From contig URUT01000043.1 in the NCBI GenBank assembly GCA_900551105.1, forward strand, positions 1 to 10,594: a stretch of DNA of 10,594 nucleotides, read 5' to 3'. This DNA is from an uncultured Mycoplasmatota bacterium (GTDB lineage Bacteria > Bacillota_I > Bacilli_A > RF39 > UBA660). The position numbers were made by a program, and so were the translations under genes. Position 1 is the first letter of the stretch. Each line of letters begins with the position of its first letter. Below are positions 1-6,379 of the stretch, piece after piece. The notes under the pieces were generated by a model. That model did no database searches, was not told the DNA's origin, and saw nothing but the letters and a program-made list of their open reading frames with translations.

Positions 1-59
1 ATATGAACTTTTTTTATTAAAACATCAAATGTTGCACTTGTTATTATAAATTATCACAT

Positions 60-84
60 AAAAAAAGCAGATATTTCTATCTAC
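60..84 (-). terminator. Intrinsic terminator after the GNAT gene
   Basis: Read on the minus strand, a 7-bp stem (GTAGATA / TATCTGC, one G-U pair) closes a GAAA tetraloop and is followed directly by six or more U residues. It starts ten bases past the TGA stop of the acetyltransferase gene, so it is the natural end of that transcript. Confidence 0.8.
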
Positions 85-93
85 TCAATATTT

Positions 94-663
94 TCATAAT
101 TTAGTTTTTCTTTCATATTTAAGTCTATCTTTTTTATAATCTCTATTTTTATGAATAGCAACCATATTATCAAAGTAATAAACATTCTCAGGCATCTGTA
201 ACTTTTCAAAAATTCTTATTTTAATAAATTTTCCACCCATGTGCTTATAAAACTCATTAGCAGGATTTCCATTTAAGCAACCTATAATCATTTTATTAAA
301 GCCCATATTCCTTAACTCTTTAATTGCCACATCAAATAATGTTTTGCCATATCCCTGACCCTTATACTTACTAATAATGTAAATTGCACAAAGTTCACCA
401 CAATTCGTAAACTCTAAATCATCAGATGCACTTATATTAATAAAGCCAGCTATCTCCCTATTAACTTCTAGCACATAATAATTATTACCATTAGTATTAA
501 AATTATTAGCTAACGCATCAGCAGTTTCTTCTTCATTTTTCTTTAAATTATCTAAATACTCATCATTTATGATTCCTTTATAAGTCTCATTCCACGTAAC
601 AGCAATAATATGTGATACTGCTCTAGCATCTTCTCTTATCATCTTCCTAATAACATAATCCAT
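94..663 (-). CDS. GNAT-family N-acetyltransferase
   Basis: Predicted cytoplasmic acetyl-CoA-dependent N-acetyltransferase of 189 residues; the acceptor cannot be told from sequence. The N-terminal part (VIRKMIREDARAVSHIIAVTW) is the usual GNAT first strand and helix. Motif A, which binds the pyrophosphate of acetyl-CoA, is seen around residues 93-110 (IYIISKYKGQGYGKTLF, with G104 and G106), and the motif B region around 131-145 reads NGNPANEFYKHMGGK. The tail after residue 170 is lysine-rich and beyond the core fold. The ATG at 663 has a strong AAGGAG site 11 bases upstream, which lies right after the stop codon of the small upstream ORF (681-923), so the two are probably co-transcribed and perhaps translationally coupled. 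The stop is TGA, showing that TGA is not read as Trp here. Family assignment is firm; substrate is unknown. Confidence 0.9.
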   Translation of the reverse strand: MDYVIRKMIREDARAVSHIIAVTWNETYKGIINDEYLDNLKKNEEETADALANNFNTNGNNYYVLEVNREIAGFINISASDDLEFTNCGELCAIYIISKYKGQGYGKTLFDVAIKELRNMGFNKMIIGCLNGNPANEFYKHMGGKFIKIRIFEKLQMPENVYYFDNMVAIHKNRDYKKDRLKYERKTKL

Positions 664-680
664 AATTACAAAAACTCCTT

Positions 681-923
681 TTAATTATCTTTTAATACAT
701 TTATTATTACATATTCAAACTTACAACCTGTCTTCATTTTTATCTCCCAATCAGAAATTCCCGATGTAACAATAAAGTTAGTATTTTTTCTCTTTTCATA
801 ACCATAAACTAAATCATTATCACTTAAATAACACACAAATATTCCCGCTAAAACTGTACAAATAGATATAATTATTACTGAATACTTTTTTCTTTTAATT
901 AAATTCTTATAATATTTTATAAT
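681..923 (-). pseudogene. Small membrane/secreted ORF lacking a canonical start codon
   Basis: An open frame of 80 codons fills most of the 332-base gap between the GNAT gene and the surface-protein gene. Its translation looks like a real protein: a basic N-terminus (KRKK at 10-13), a hydrophobic helix at about 14-32 (YSVIIISICTVLAGIFVCYL), then a hydrophilic tail containing SGISDWEIKMKTGCKFEYV. It ends in TAA 17 bases before the GNAT start, and the GNAT ribosome site follows this stop directly. There is no in-frame ATG or GTG at the front; the only in-frame ATG is at codon 63. A good ribosome site (AGAAGGAAAG, 931-940) sits upstream. In frame after it come TTG (927-929), a TAA stop (924-926), then ATT (921-923). 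So either a nonsense codon follows a TTG start and the gene is dead, or translation starts at ATT. I recognise no family. Confidence 0.45.
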
Positions 924-930
924 TTACAAT

Positions 931-960
931 CTTTCCTTCTACTCTATTAATATTCTACCA
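931..960 (-). promoter_or_regulatory. Extended -10 promoter and ribosome site for small ORF/GNAT unit
   Basis: On the minus strand TGG-TAGAAT (952-960) matches an extended -10 element; no convincing -35 is visible, because the upstream bases are the U-tract of the preceding terminator. Transcription would start near 945, directly before the purine-rich ribosome site AGAAGGAAAG (931-940). This is the only good promoter candidate for the GNAT unit. Confidence 0.4.
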
Positions 961-964
961 TTTA

Positions 965-997
965 ATAATAAAAAAAGATAGACATTTACATCTATCT
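965..997 (-). terminator. Intrinsic terminator of the surface-protein gene
   Basis: A perfect 7-bp stem, AGATAGA / TCTATCT (976-982 and 991-997), with an 8-base loop is followed by seven U residues on the minus strand. The stem begins inside the gene's TAG stop codon (996-998), so stop and terminator overlap. Confidence 0.8.
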
Positions 998-2822
998 AGT
1001 TATTAAATTTTCTTTTGTAAAGTACTACACCAGCAAGTCCTAATAATGATACACTAGTTGTAATAATCCAAGTACTTATATTATCTAATGTAGCAGGATT
1101 TTCTAACTTATTACCACCAATTACATAAGTACTAAAGTGATCAGTTTCAAATACTAAATAATCACCCTCTATTTTTACATCATGTTTCTCTATTTCACCA
1201 TTATCTTTAACATAATAAGCTGTTAAATCTAATTTTCTAAGTTCATCATTAAGTGGAACATAAACTTTAAATACACCATTTTCTAATTTAGAAATATTTT
1301 TATTTATTGAATCAGAAAATAATTTTAAATCTACTACTAATCCATTATTAATATTTACTTTCTTTAAGAATTCTTTGTATTCATCACTCTTAGCATCAAT
1401 AACTACCGTATTAATTTTAGAATCTAGTGGCACCTCTGAAGAATCAGTTTTAATTGAAATATCAGTTAAAGCATCTACTGTATTCATTACAGGTGTTCTC
1501 ATTTTTGATGAATCCTTAGCAATAAAATAATAATATTCTTCCTCACCAATAGTAACTTTATAGTATTCACCAAGTGTTTTATTAACATCAACTATATCAT
1601 TTAAAGATAATATTCCAAAATCATTAATATCAGTAATTTGTCCAGCATACTCTATTTTTACATTTGCTTTTGGAATATATTTATTAACTCTATCTAAAGC
1701 CGCTTTAATATAAGCTTCTCTTGTATTTTCAGTCTCATCTGGTACATATAAAACGTTATTCTGTTTTACACCAGTGGGATCAACATAAGAATATATAACT
1801 CCATCAAATAATAGATTTAAGAAACCAAAACATCCACTTGTAAATTGATCATCCCATCCAGCTCTTGTGTCTAATTTAGTTCCAATATTCATGTATCCAA
1901 TCTTATTTTGAAATTCAGAAGAATAATTAATTATTGCATTAATTGAATCAATCCACTCTCCAAAACTAGGAAACGCATATTTATAATTAATTGTTTCTAA
2001 ATCTTCCATTAAAAATAAATGTTCTTCAATATTTTGATTATCTACCACAAAAGTCTTAGCATAACCATCTAATCTATTTTTTATTTTTGAATTAGGTGTT
2101 GCAAATTCAAAAGTAGTTTCATAAGTCTTTTCTTTATAAGCTTTTACTTTATCAAAGATATTAACCATGCATTTATTTTTCTCATAGCATCCACCAACGA
2201 TACGATATTTATCAGTATCATATTTACTTAACGCTGCAGTAATAGCAGTTTCAGCAAACATAGAATCATCTAGCGGATCAACACTAGCTACTTTTACTTT
2301 ACCATCTTTAAGCATAGAATTATATATTGCATCCATTTCGGTAAAATCAAAATTTTTGTTAAAGTTAAATCTCGTATTATCAAAATAAATATCCCTATCA
2401 TCTGTTGTATATTTACTATACATATTTCTTAATGACTTATTATAAGCATCTACTAACTTGCTTTCCATCATACTGTTGCCATCTTCACCATTAATTGTTA
2501 CACCAGCCATAAGTTCTGCCCCAGTATAAGTTTTCTTAAAATTCTTAAAGTCTGATGTTAATGTGTAAGTATACTCTTGATCAGCATTAAGATTAAAACC
2601 AGTAATAACAAATGAATACTTACTGTCCTTTTGACCATTCATTGAATATTCAATATGGTCACCAATATTAGTAACAGCACTGTATGAACTGCTACCTCCC
2701 ATAACATTTTTCCCATTACACTTAATATCGCTGTAAGTTATATAAGATTCATCAGCAAATACTATTGTCGGCAAAAATAAAATAGCAACCAAAATCCCTA
2801 AAAAGTGTTTTACCCTTTTCAT
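996..2822 (-). CDS. Secreted surface protein with sortase-like C-terminal anchor
   Basis: A 608-residue exported protein of unknown activity. Residues 1-23 form a signal peptide (basic MKRVKH, hydrophobic core, likely cleavage after VFA). The C-terminus has a sorting-signal layout: the short motif LENPATLDN (573-581), a hydrophobic helix (about 582-602) and a basic tail KRKFNN. The motif is not classic LPxTG but resembles NPxT-type signals. Just before it, FETDHFSTYVI (558-568) matches a segment I know from the ends of many Firmicutes surface proteins that precede a cell-wall anchor. The middle (24-550) shows no domain I can name; a few cysteines occur (for example GGCYEKNKC and SGCFGF), which is unusual for an exported Gram-positive protein. 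AGGAGG (2828-2833) lies 5 bases before the ATG, supporting this start. It appears to be a single-gene unit with its own promoter and terminator. No sortase gene is in the window. Confidence 0.8.
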   Translation of the reverse strand: MKRVKHFLGILVAILFLPTIVFADESYITYSDIKCNGKNVMGGSSSYSAVTNIGDHIEYSMNGQKDSKYSFVITGFNLNADQEYTYTLTSDFKNFKKTYTGAELMAGVTINGEDGNSMMESKLVDAYNKSLRNMYSKYTTDDRDIYFDNTRFNFNKNFDFTEMDAIYNSMLKDGKVKVASVDPLDDSMFAETAITAALSKYDTDKYRIVGGCYEKNKCMVNIFDKVKAYKEKTYETTFEFATPNSKIKNRLDGYAKTFVVDNQNIEEHLFLMEDLETINYKYAFPSFGEWIDSINAIINYSSEFQNKIGYMNIGTKLDTRAGWDDQFTSGCFGFLNLLFDGVIYSYVDPTGVKQNNVLYVPDETENTREAYIKAALDRVNKYIPKANVKIEYAGQITDINDFGILSLNDIVDVNKTLGEYYKVTIGEEEYYYFIAKDSSKMRTPVMNTVDALTDISIKTDSSEVPLDSKINTVVIDAKSDEYKEFLKKVNINNGLVVDLKLFSDSINKNISKLENGVFKVYVPLNDELRKLDLTAYYVKDNGEIEKHDVKIEGDYLVFETDHFSTYVIGGNKLENPATLDNISTWIITTSVSLLGLAGVVLYKRKFNN

Positions 2823-2841
2823 TTCATCCTCCTATAATAAT

Positions 2842-2870
2842 AGGATACCACATATTATTAATTTAGTCCA
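2842..2870 (-). promoter_or_regulatory. Candidate promoter of the surface-protein gene
   Basis: On the minus strand TGGACT (-35, 2865-2870) is separated by 17 bases from TATCCT (-10, 2842-2847), with a TG one base upstream of the -10. Both hexamers match consensus at four of six positions. The predicted start lies only a few bases before the ribosome site, so the leader would be very short; the call is tentative. Confidence 0.35.
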
Positions 2871-2877
2871 TTACGAA

Positions 2878-2907
2878 AATTAAAAATCAGACGTCAAATC
2901 TGATTTT
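2878..2907 (-). terminator. Intrinsic terminator of the 316-codon gene
   Basis: A perfect 9-bp stem, AAAATCAGA / TCTGATTTT (2883-2891 and 2899-2907), with a 7-base loop lies six bases past the TAA stop. On the minus strand the stem runs into a U-rich tract. It separates this gene from the surface-protein gene downstream. Confidence 0.8.
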
Positions 2908-2912
2908 ACATA

Positions 2913-3863
2913 TTAATTTAAAATAGGATATTTTTTACTTGTTTGCATAGTAAGTTTCTGAACAATAAAATTAAAATATTTTTTTACATCGCTTACTTTA
3001 GTAGTTTCGTCTATTGGACACTTTATTACTACAGCACGAAAATCTAAGCTATGATTTAGTAAAGAATTATCAACAACATAGCCACTTTTAACACTATCAA
3101 AATAAGTATCTTCTGAAGAACTTTGTGGTAATTGATTAGGAGTAATCTGCCCAATCACTAGTTTATAATAATCTACAACTTCAAAAAATTTAACCAGTTC
3201 ACTTTGCTTAAACGGAAACTGATTAAGTTTGCAGTTATGTTCAAAGCTCACTTTCTCTGTTTCAGTTAAAGGTATTTGTATTTCACCCGAATTAAGCTTC
3301 GTAAACAATTGTTTATTTTCTTGACTAAGACTAGCCCAATCAATCATCACCCAAGCATAGCCATTCCCAATATTAAAGTGTCCATCACCACGTAAATGTC
3401 TATACATACCTATCTTAGTATATCTTGTTTTAACATCATTAGCATTTGCACTAGACATAAGTGTTATAATTCCCTTATCACTTAATGCCTTACAGGTTTC
3501 TCTAACTGGCCTTTCAATACACATATATAGTGACATATCATCTAATTTAATTTGTCCATCAAAACCTATCGGCTCAACATCTAAAATTAGCGTATCTTCT
3601 GTCTCATCAATCACCTTTTTAAAAAAAAGTTCCTTATCGCACTTAACTTCCAAACCCTTAGTAGATGCTTCTCTATAAACCTTCTTCATAATGTTAGTAA
3701 ATATCTCACTAGTTACCTTATCTAAAGTTTCATCATCAAACGTTACTACTAAACAGTTATTCTCCTTCTGCGCTGCTGCTACATATATCTCATCATTACC
3801 ATTAATTAGTTTATAATAAATAGTATCACCCTTTAACTCACTTACAACGTTCATCATAATCAT
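2913..3863 (-). CDS. Conserved-looking protein of unknown function
   Basis: A 316-residue protein (a little shorter if a later start is used) that I do not recognise. It has no signal peptide and no membrane segment, so it is probably cytoplasmic. It reads as an ordinary folded alpha/beta protein. A central block, about 117-175, stands out: RPVRETCKALSDKGIITLMSS, then YRHLRGDGHFNIGNGYAWVMIDW. The first part loosely recalls domains in which an Arg/helix segment precedes a KGxxT strand and a Ser-rich turn, but I cannot name a family. Six cysteines are scattered (37, 75, 115, 124, 211, 282) without a metal-site pattern. The frame begins MIMM: GGGG lies only 3 bases before the first ATG but 9 bases before the ATG at 3857, so the true start is more likely 3857 or 3854. 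It stands alone, with its own promoter and terminator. Confidence 0.75.
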   Translation of the reverse strand: MIMMNVVSELKGDTIYYKLINGNDEIYVAAAQKENNCLVVTFDDETLDKVTSEIFTNIMKKVYREASTKGLEVKCDKELFFKKVIDETEDTLILDVEPIGFDGQIKLDDMSLYMCIERPVRETCKALSDKGIITLMSSANANDVKTRYTKIGMYRHLRGDGHFNIGNGYAWVMIDWASLSQENKQLFTKLNSGEIQIPLTETEKVSFEHNCKLNQFPFKQSELVKFFEVVDYYKLVIGQITPNQLPQSSSEDTYFDSVKSGYVVDNSLLNHSLDFRAVVIKCPIDETTKVSDVKKYFNFIVQKLTMQTSKKYPILN

Positions 3864-3891
3864 TTTCCCCTAAAAAAATAAATCATGAACT

Positions 3892-3900
3892 ATCATAACA
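3892..3900 (-). promoter_or_regulatory. Extended -10 promoter of the 316-codon gene
   Basis: On the minus strand TGT-TATGAT is a good extended -10 element about 30 bases before the start codon. A -35 is weak (TTGCTT at 17-base spacing), and falls inside the stem of the terminator of the preceding regulator gene, so terminator and promoter overlap. Confidence 0.5.
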
Positions 3901-3935
3901 CAAATAAAAAGATAAAGCAAACAAATGCTCCATCT
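3901..3935 (-). terminator. Intrinsic terminator of the XRE regulator gene
   Basis: On the minus strand a 10-bp stem (AGATGGAGCA / TGCTTTATCT, two G-U pairs; 3926-3935 and 3910-3919) with a 6-base loop runs into a U-rich tract. It begins eight bases past the regulator's TAA stop. Confidence 0.7.
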
Positions 3936-3943
3936 AAAGTATG

Positions 3944-4519
3944 TTATCTATCTTCCAAACAAGTTCCACCATTATCTTTAATATAAGTAACTATTTTTTC
4001 AAGGATCTCTTTTGGTTCCCCACTTTTTATTTCATTAAGTTTTAATTTATCAATAATACTTTTATCTTTTAAATCAAAAGATATTGTCCCATCAATATTA
4101 TTCTTCATAACAATATAATCACCTATAACGCCATTAAAGTAGCATACCTTTCCTTCACCAGCAGATATTGGCTCAGTCTCATAATAATTAGTTGTATAAA
4201 TATAAATACAAACTATTGCCATCAAAACAAATATTAAAGTCCCAAGTGTTATTCCCAAAACCTTAATTAATTTAATAATAATATTAGAATTATTTTCAGT
4301 AATATTTAACTTTTTTAAAATCGCATCTTCATTACCAACAAGTTCATCTAAACTTATATTAAATATCTCGCTTAACTTTTGTGCTTGCTTTAAATCTGGT
4401 GCCGTTTCATTAAGTTCCCAATTAGAAATTGTTTGTCTTGTCACACCAACATCTTCTGCAAGTTCCTCCTGGCTAAGTCCTTTATTCTTTCTAAATTGAA
4501 CTAACTTTTTTCCAATCAT
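3944..4519 (-). CDS. Membrane-anchored XRE-family transcriptional regulator
   Basis: A 191-residue protein combining a DNA-binding domain, a single membrane helix and an outside tail. Residues 5-60 form a Cro/C1-type helix-turn-helix: LVQFRKNKGLSQEELAEDVG, the recognition region VTRQTISNWE, then the PDLKQAQKLSEIFNISLDEL continuation. This is the common XRE layout. Residues about 86-109 are a hydrophobic helix (KVLGITLGTLIFVLM...). The tail, 110-191, is predicted to be extracytoplasmic and has two cysteines (126 and 187) that could pair; I recognise no domain in it. Related XRE-plus-membrane-segment proteins are common in Firmicutes, usually of unknown signal. GGAGAGAG (4524-4531) precedes the ATG at suitable spacing. 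The gene has its own -10 box and tandem repeats upstream, so self-regulation is plausible. It is not obviously linked to either neighbour. Confidence 0.85.
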   Translation of the reverse strand: MIGKKLVQFRKNKGLSQEELAEDVGVTRQTISNWELNETAPDLKQAQKLSEIFNISLDELVGNEDAILKKLNITENNSNIIIKLIKVLGITLGTLIFVLMAIVCIYIYTTNYYETEPISAGEGKVCYFNGVIGDYIVMKNNIDGTISFDLKDKSIIDKLKLNEIKSGEPKEILEKIVTYIKDNGGTCLEDR

Positions 4520-4543
4520 AAATCTCTCTCCATTTCTAAAAAC

Positions 4544-4576
4544 ATTATAAACCAGTCAAAATTATAGTCTATCAAA
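4544..4576 (-). promoter_or_regulatory. Promoter with tandem direct repeats upstream of the XRE gene
   Basis: A perfect TATAAT -10 (4544-4549 on the minus strand) lies 24 bases from the start codon. Two imperfect copies of a 16-17 base unit adjoin each other: ATTATAAACCAGTCAAA (4544-4560) and ATTATAGTCTATCAAA (4561-4576), as read on the plus strand. They cover the -10 and the spacer/-35 region. The best -35 (TTGATA, 4570-4575) is 20 bases away, so the promoter may be weak without activation. The repeats are candidate binding sites for the encoded regulator. Confidence 0.45.
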
Positions 4577-4615
4577 ATTATTTAGAAACTTCGCAAATTA
4601 ATTTAACAATGTTTC

Positions 4616-4957
4616 CTACTCCTCAAACTCATTTATTTCATAAGTCCTTTCTAAAAATATTCTCTTATCAAAGCCTCCACGTTTTTCTCTTTTAGCATCC
4701 GAAACTCTTATTATTTCATCCAAATTAGAATTATTTAACTCAGCTATTGCCCTTATAACCTCTAAAACATCCCCCAGTTCTTCCTCAACTTCCACACTAT
4801 CTTTAGCACCAATTACCTCATTACATTCTTCTAAAAGTTTCTTATTAAGTTCTAACTTATACTCATGATCATTGAGTATTCTAACAACAGTTTTCTCTCC
4901 ATTACCCTCTATTTTTTCCGGAATCCTGTCCCTTACTAATTTATTAAATATCATCAT
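4616..4957 (-). CDS. MazG-like NTP pyrophosphohydrolase (COG4997 type)
   Basis: A small all-alpha nucleoside-triphosphate pyrophosphohydrolase of 113 residues, expected to hydrolyse (possibly non-canonical) NTPs or dNTPs to monophosphate and pyrophosphate in the cytoplasm. It begins with the family hallmark FNKLVRDRIPEKIE (4-17). The metal-binding signature of the MazG fold is intact: ExxE at E44/E47 (LLEECNEV) and ExxD at E60/D63 (EELGD). The family's KRGGF segment is at 92-96. Length is typical for this single-domain type. The ribosome site (GAGGATGG) overlaps the end of the upstream UDG-like gene, and only 11 bases separate them, so they are one operon. No strong terminator follows; only an imperfect hairpin with no clear U-run is seen before 4570. 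The second codon is also ATG, so the start could be 4954. Confidence 0.88.
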   Translation of the reverse strand: MMIFNKLVRDRIPEKIEGNGEKTVVRILNDHEYKLELNKKLLEECNEVIGAKDSVEVEEELGDVLEVIRAIAELNNSNLDEIIRVSDAKREKRGGFDKRIFLERTYEINEFEE

Positions 4958-4968
4958 ACTACCATCCT

Positions 4969-5619
4969 CTATAACTCATTATCTATAATCCATTTTATAT
5001 CTTCTATTGACTTATCTATATTAAATATTCCATTCCCAACCGGATAATAAACTGCATAAACCTTATATTTTTCCTTATTAATAACTAACTCATGAGAAAC
5101 TTTTCTATTATCTGAAACTGATATTTTCTTATTTAAAACAATCGAACTTACTTGATTGCCAAAAGTAATAATCACCCTAGGTTTAATAATTTCAAATTCT
5201 TTATAAAGTAATTTCAAATACTTCTTCAAAACCTCATCAGGTAGTGGTCTTGCATCAATCTGCGTACATTTGCCCAAATTAGTTATAAACACTTTCTTAT
5301 TTGTAACCATCTCATAAACCTTATCCGCAAATTCATAATCCCAATCTTTCGGTTTTTTACTGCGTATCTCTTCATAAATGCTATCATCAACTAACCCTAC
5401 ATCATAAAAAAGCTTCCAAATATTCTTAGTTCCAATCCAAGGCGACTTTCTACCAAGCCATTCTTTTTTACTTGCTATATTTCTACCAGTTGGATTCATA
5501 AATACAAAACAAATATCAGGATTATTCTCACATCCACCATTATATATAGAATCTAAACTCTTATCACCATACTTATTTTGTAATAAATCATACTTTACTT
5601 TTAAATCCTCAATCTTCAT
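4969..5619 (-). CDS. Uracil-DNA-glycosylase-superfamily protein
   Basis: A 216-residue protein with the layout of the uracil-DNA glycosylase fold. The first active-site loop region reads CFVFMNPTGRN (37-47), where family 4/5 enzymes have GEAPG-type residues. The central segment VFITNLGKCTQIDARPLPDEVL (110-131) corresponds to the conserved TN-x-x-KC/P stretch. KPRVIITFGNQVSSIVL (147-162) is the usual 'aLG' strand. The last loop, YYPVGNG (191-197), stands in for the HPS DNA-intercalation motif, with no His. There are only three cysteines (30, 37, 118), so a family 4-type four-Cys iron-sulfur cluster is unlikely. The fold is therefore well supported, but uracil excision is not; it may act on another base or bind nucleic acid. 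AAGG lies 8 bases before the ATG. It sits 35 bases after the amidotransferase gene and 11 before the MazG-like gene. Confidence 0.8.
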   Translation of the reverse strand: MKIEDLKVKYDLLQNKYGDKSLDSIYNGGCENNPDICFVFMNPTGRNIASKKEWLGRKSPWIGTKNIWKLFYDVGLVDDSIYEEIRSKKPKDWDYEFADKVYEMVTNKKVFITNLGKCTQIDARPLPDEVLKKYLKLLYKEFEIIKPRVIITFGNQVSSIVLNKKISVSDNRKVSHELVINKEKYKVYAVYYPVGNGIFNIDKSIEDIKWIIDNEL

Positions 5620-5654
5620 AAACTAAACCTTGATATCAATCTTTCTACGCAAAA

Positions 5655-6245
5655 TTATAGCATACTATCATCGCCAGTAACAAATAACTTAAATAGTTTT
5701 TGACTAAAAATATTATCATCTATATCTTTTTCAGGATGCCACTGCACACCTATCATAAAATTATCGCCCTCTATCGCTTCAATTACCCCATCTTCACTTA
5801 TTCCAGTGACCCTAAAATAAGAACTCTTTTCTATTTTTTCTCTATGATACGAATTAACTAGCAAAACCGATTCACCAAGTCTTTTTAAAATACCATCATT
5901 TAAATAAACTAAATGTTTACTACCATCAAGTAAAGCATGCCTCTTGCACTCTAATAATTCATCATCACTACCATATCTACCCATTTCCTGCATTCCTTGA
6001 CATATTCCAAGTAATCTTTTATTGTGCTTAATCGCATAAGAAATTAAAAAATTATCCCATTTTGTTGCATACTCCCCACCAGGAAGTAAAATTGCATCTA
6101 TCTTTTTAAGTCTTCTCATAAGCAAATTCCTTGAAGCACCATCTTTAAAAATCACAACCTTACCACCAACCATTTTTATTGCTCTTTTATAATTAGCAAT
6201 ATTATAATCACTATTTTCTTTTCTAATTAAAATCAACACTCTCAT
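5655..6245 (-). CDS. Class I glutamine amidotransferase-like hydrolase (peptidase C26 / PuuD-like)
   Basis: A 196-residue cytoplasmic hydrolase with the class I glutamine amidotransferase fold, probably cleaving a gamma-glutamyl amide bond. Numbered from the start chosen here, LLPGGEY (53-59) supplies the oxyanion strand, the nucleophile elbow is GICQGMQEMG (80-89) with C82, and the remaining triad is H170 and E172 in GVQWHPEKD. VNSYH (130-134) matches the VNSxH signature of gamma-glutamyl-GABA hydrolases (PuuD). It is shorter than PuuD (about 250 residues). No synthetase partner is fused or adjacent, so a stand-alone hydrolase is more likely than an amide-transfer subunit. An ATG at 6257 has no ribosome site, whereas GAGGTG (6250-6255) correctly precedes the ATG at 6245; I therefore use 6245. 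It is probably the first gene of the operon with the UDG-like and MazG-like genes. Only a poorly spaced promoter is visible (TATATT at 6283-6288, TTGATT 19 bases before). Confidence 0.85.
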   Translation of the reverse strand: MRVLILIRKENSDYNIANYKRAIKMVGGKVVIFKDGASRNLLMRRLKKIDAILLPGGEYATKWDNFLISYAIKHNKRLLGICQGMQEMGRYGSDDELLECKRHALLDGSKHLVYLNDGILKRLGESVLLVNSYHREKIEKSSYFRVTGISEDGVIEAIEGDNFMIGVQWHPEKDIDDNIFSQKLFKLFVTGDDSML

Positions 6246-6331
6246 AAAACACCTCATAAAAAAACTAACTAAATTAGTCTTTAATATAGTTTATTTCATC
6301 ATATAATAATCAATTCGCGTCTTTCTGTTAT

Positions 6332-6360
6332 TTGACTACACACTAATTTTAGTGTAAACT
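6332..6360 (+). promoter_or_regulatory. Sigma-A promoter of the nucleotidase-TrhA operon
   Basis: TTGACT (-35, 6332-6337) and TAAACT (-10, 6355-6360) are separated by the ideal 17 bases, about 20 bases before the start codon. The spacer is occupied by the perfect palindrome listed separately, so repressor binding there would block RNA polymerase. Confidence 0.6.
6340..6355. promoter_or_regulatory. 16-bp palindromic operator, NrdR-box-like
   Basis: ACACTAA-TT-TTAGTGT is a perfect inverted repeat with 7-base arms lying between the -35 and -10 elements. From memory the NrdR box is a 16-bp palindrome with ends ACAC(T/A)A...T(T/A)GTGT and an ATAT-type centre. This site matches both ends and differs at three central positions. 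NrdR sites usually come in pairs about 31 bp apart, and I find no second copy. The palindrome itself is certain; the protein that binds it is inferred. Confidence 0.55.
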
Positions 6361-6379
6361 TACAACTAGGTGACTTATC

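Noticed and set aside
20..32. AACAT-CAA-ATGTT inverted repeat at the left edge
   Set aside because: Arms of only five AT-rich bases without a clean U-tract; expected by chance in this composition and not tied to a gene in the window.
4570..4615. Possible terminator after the MazG-like gene
   Set aside because: The best hairpin (TAGGAAAC with GTTTCTA) has a bulge, a long loop and no U-run.
6246..6257. Upstream ATG giving the amidotransferase four extra residues (MRCF)
   Set aside because: No ribosome site precedes it, while GAGGTG is correctly placed for the ATG at 6245.
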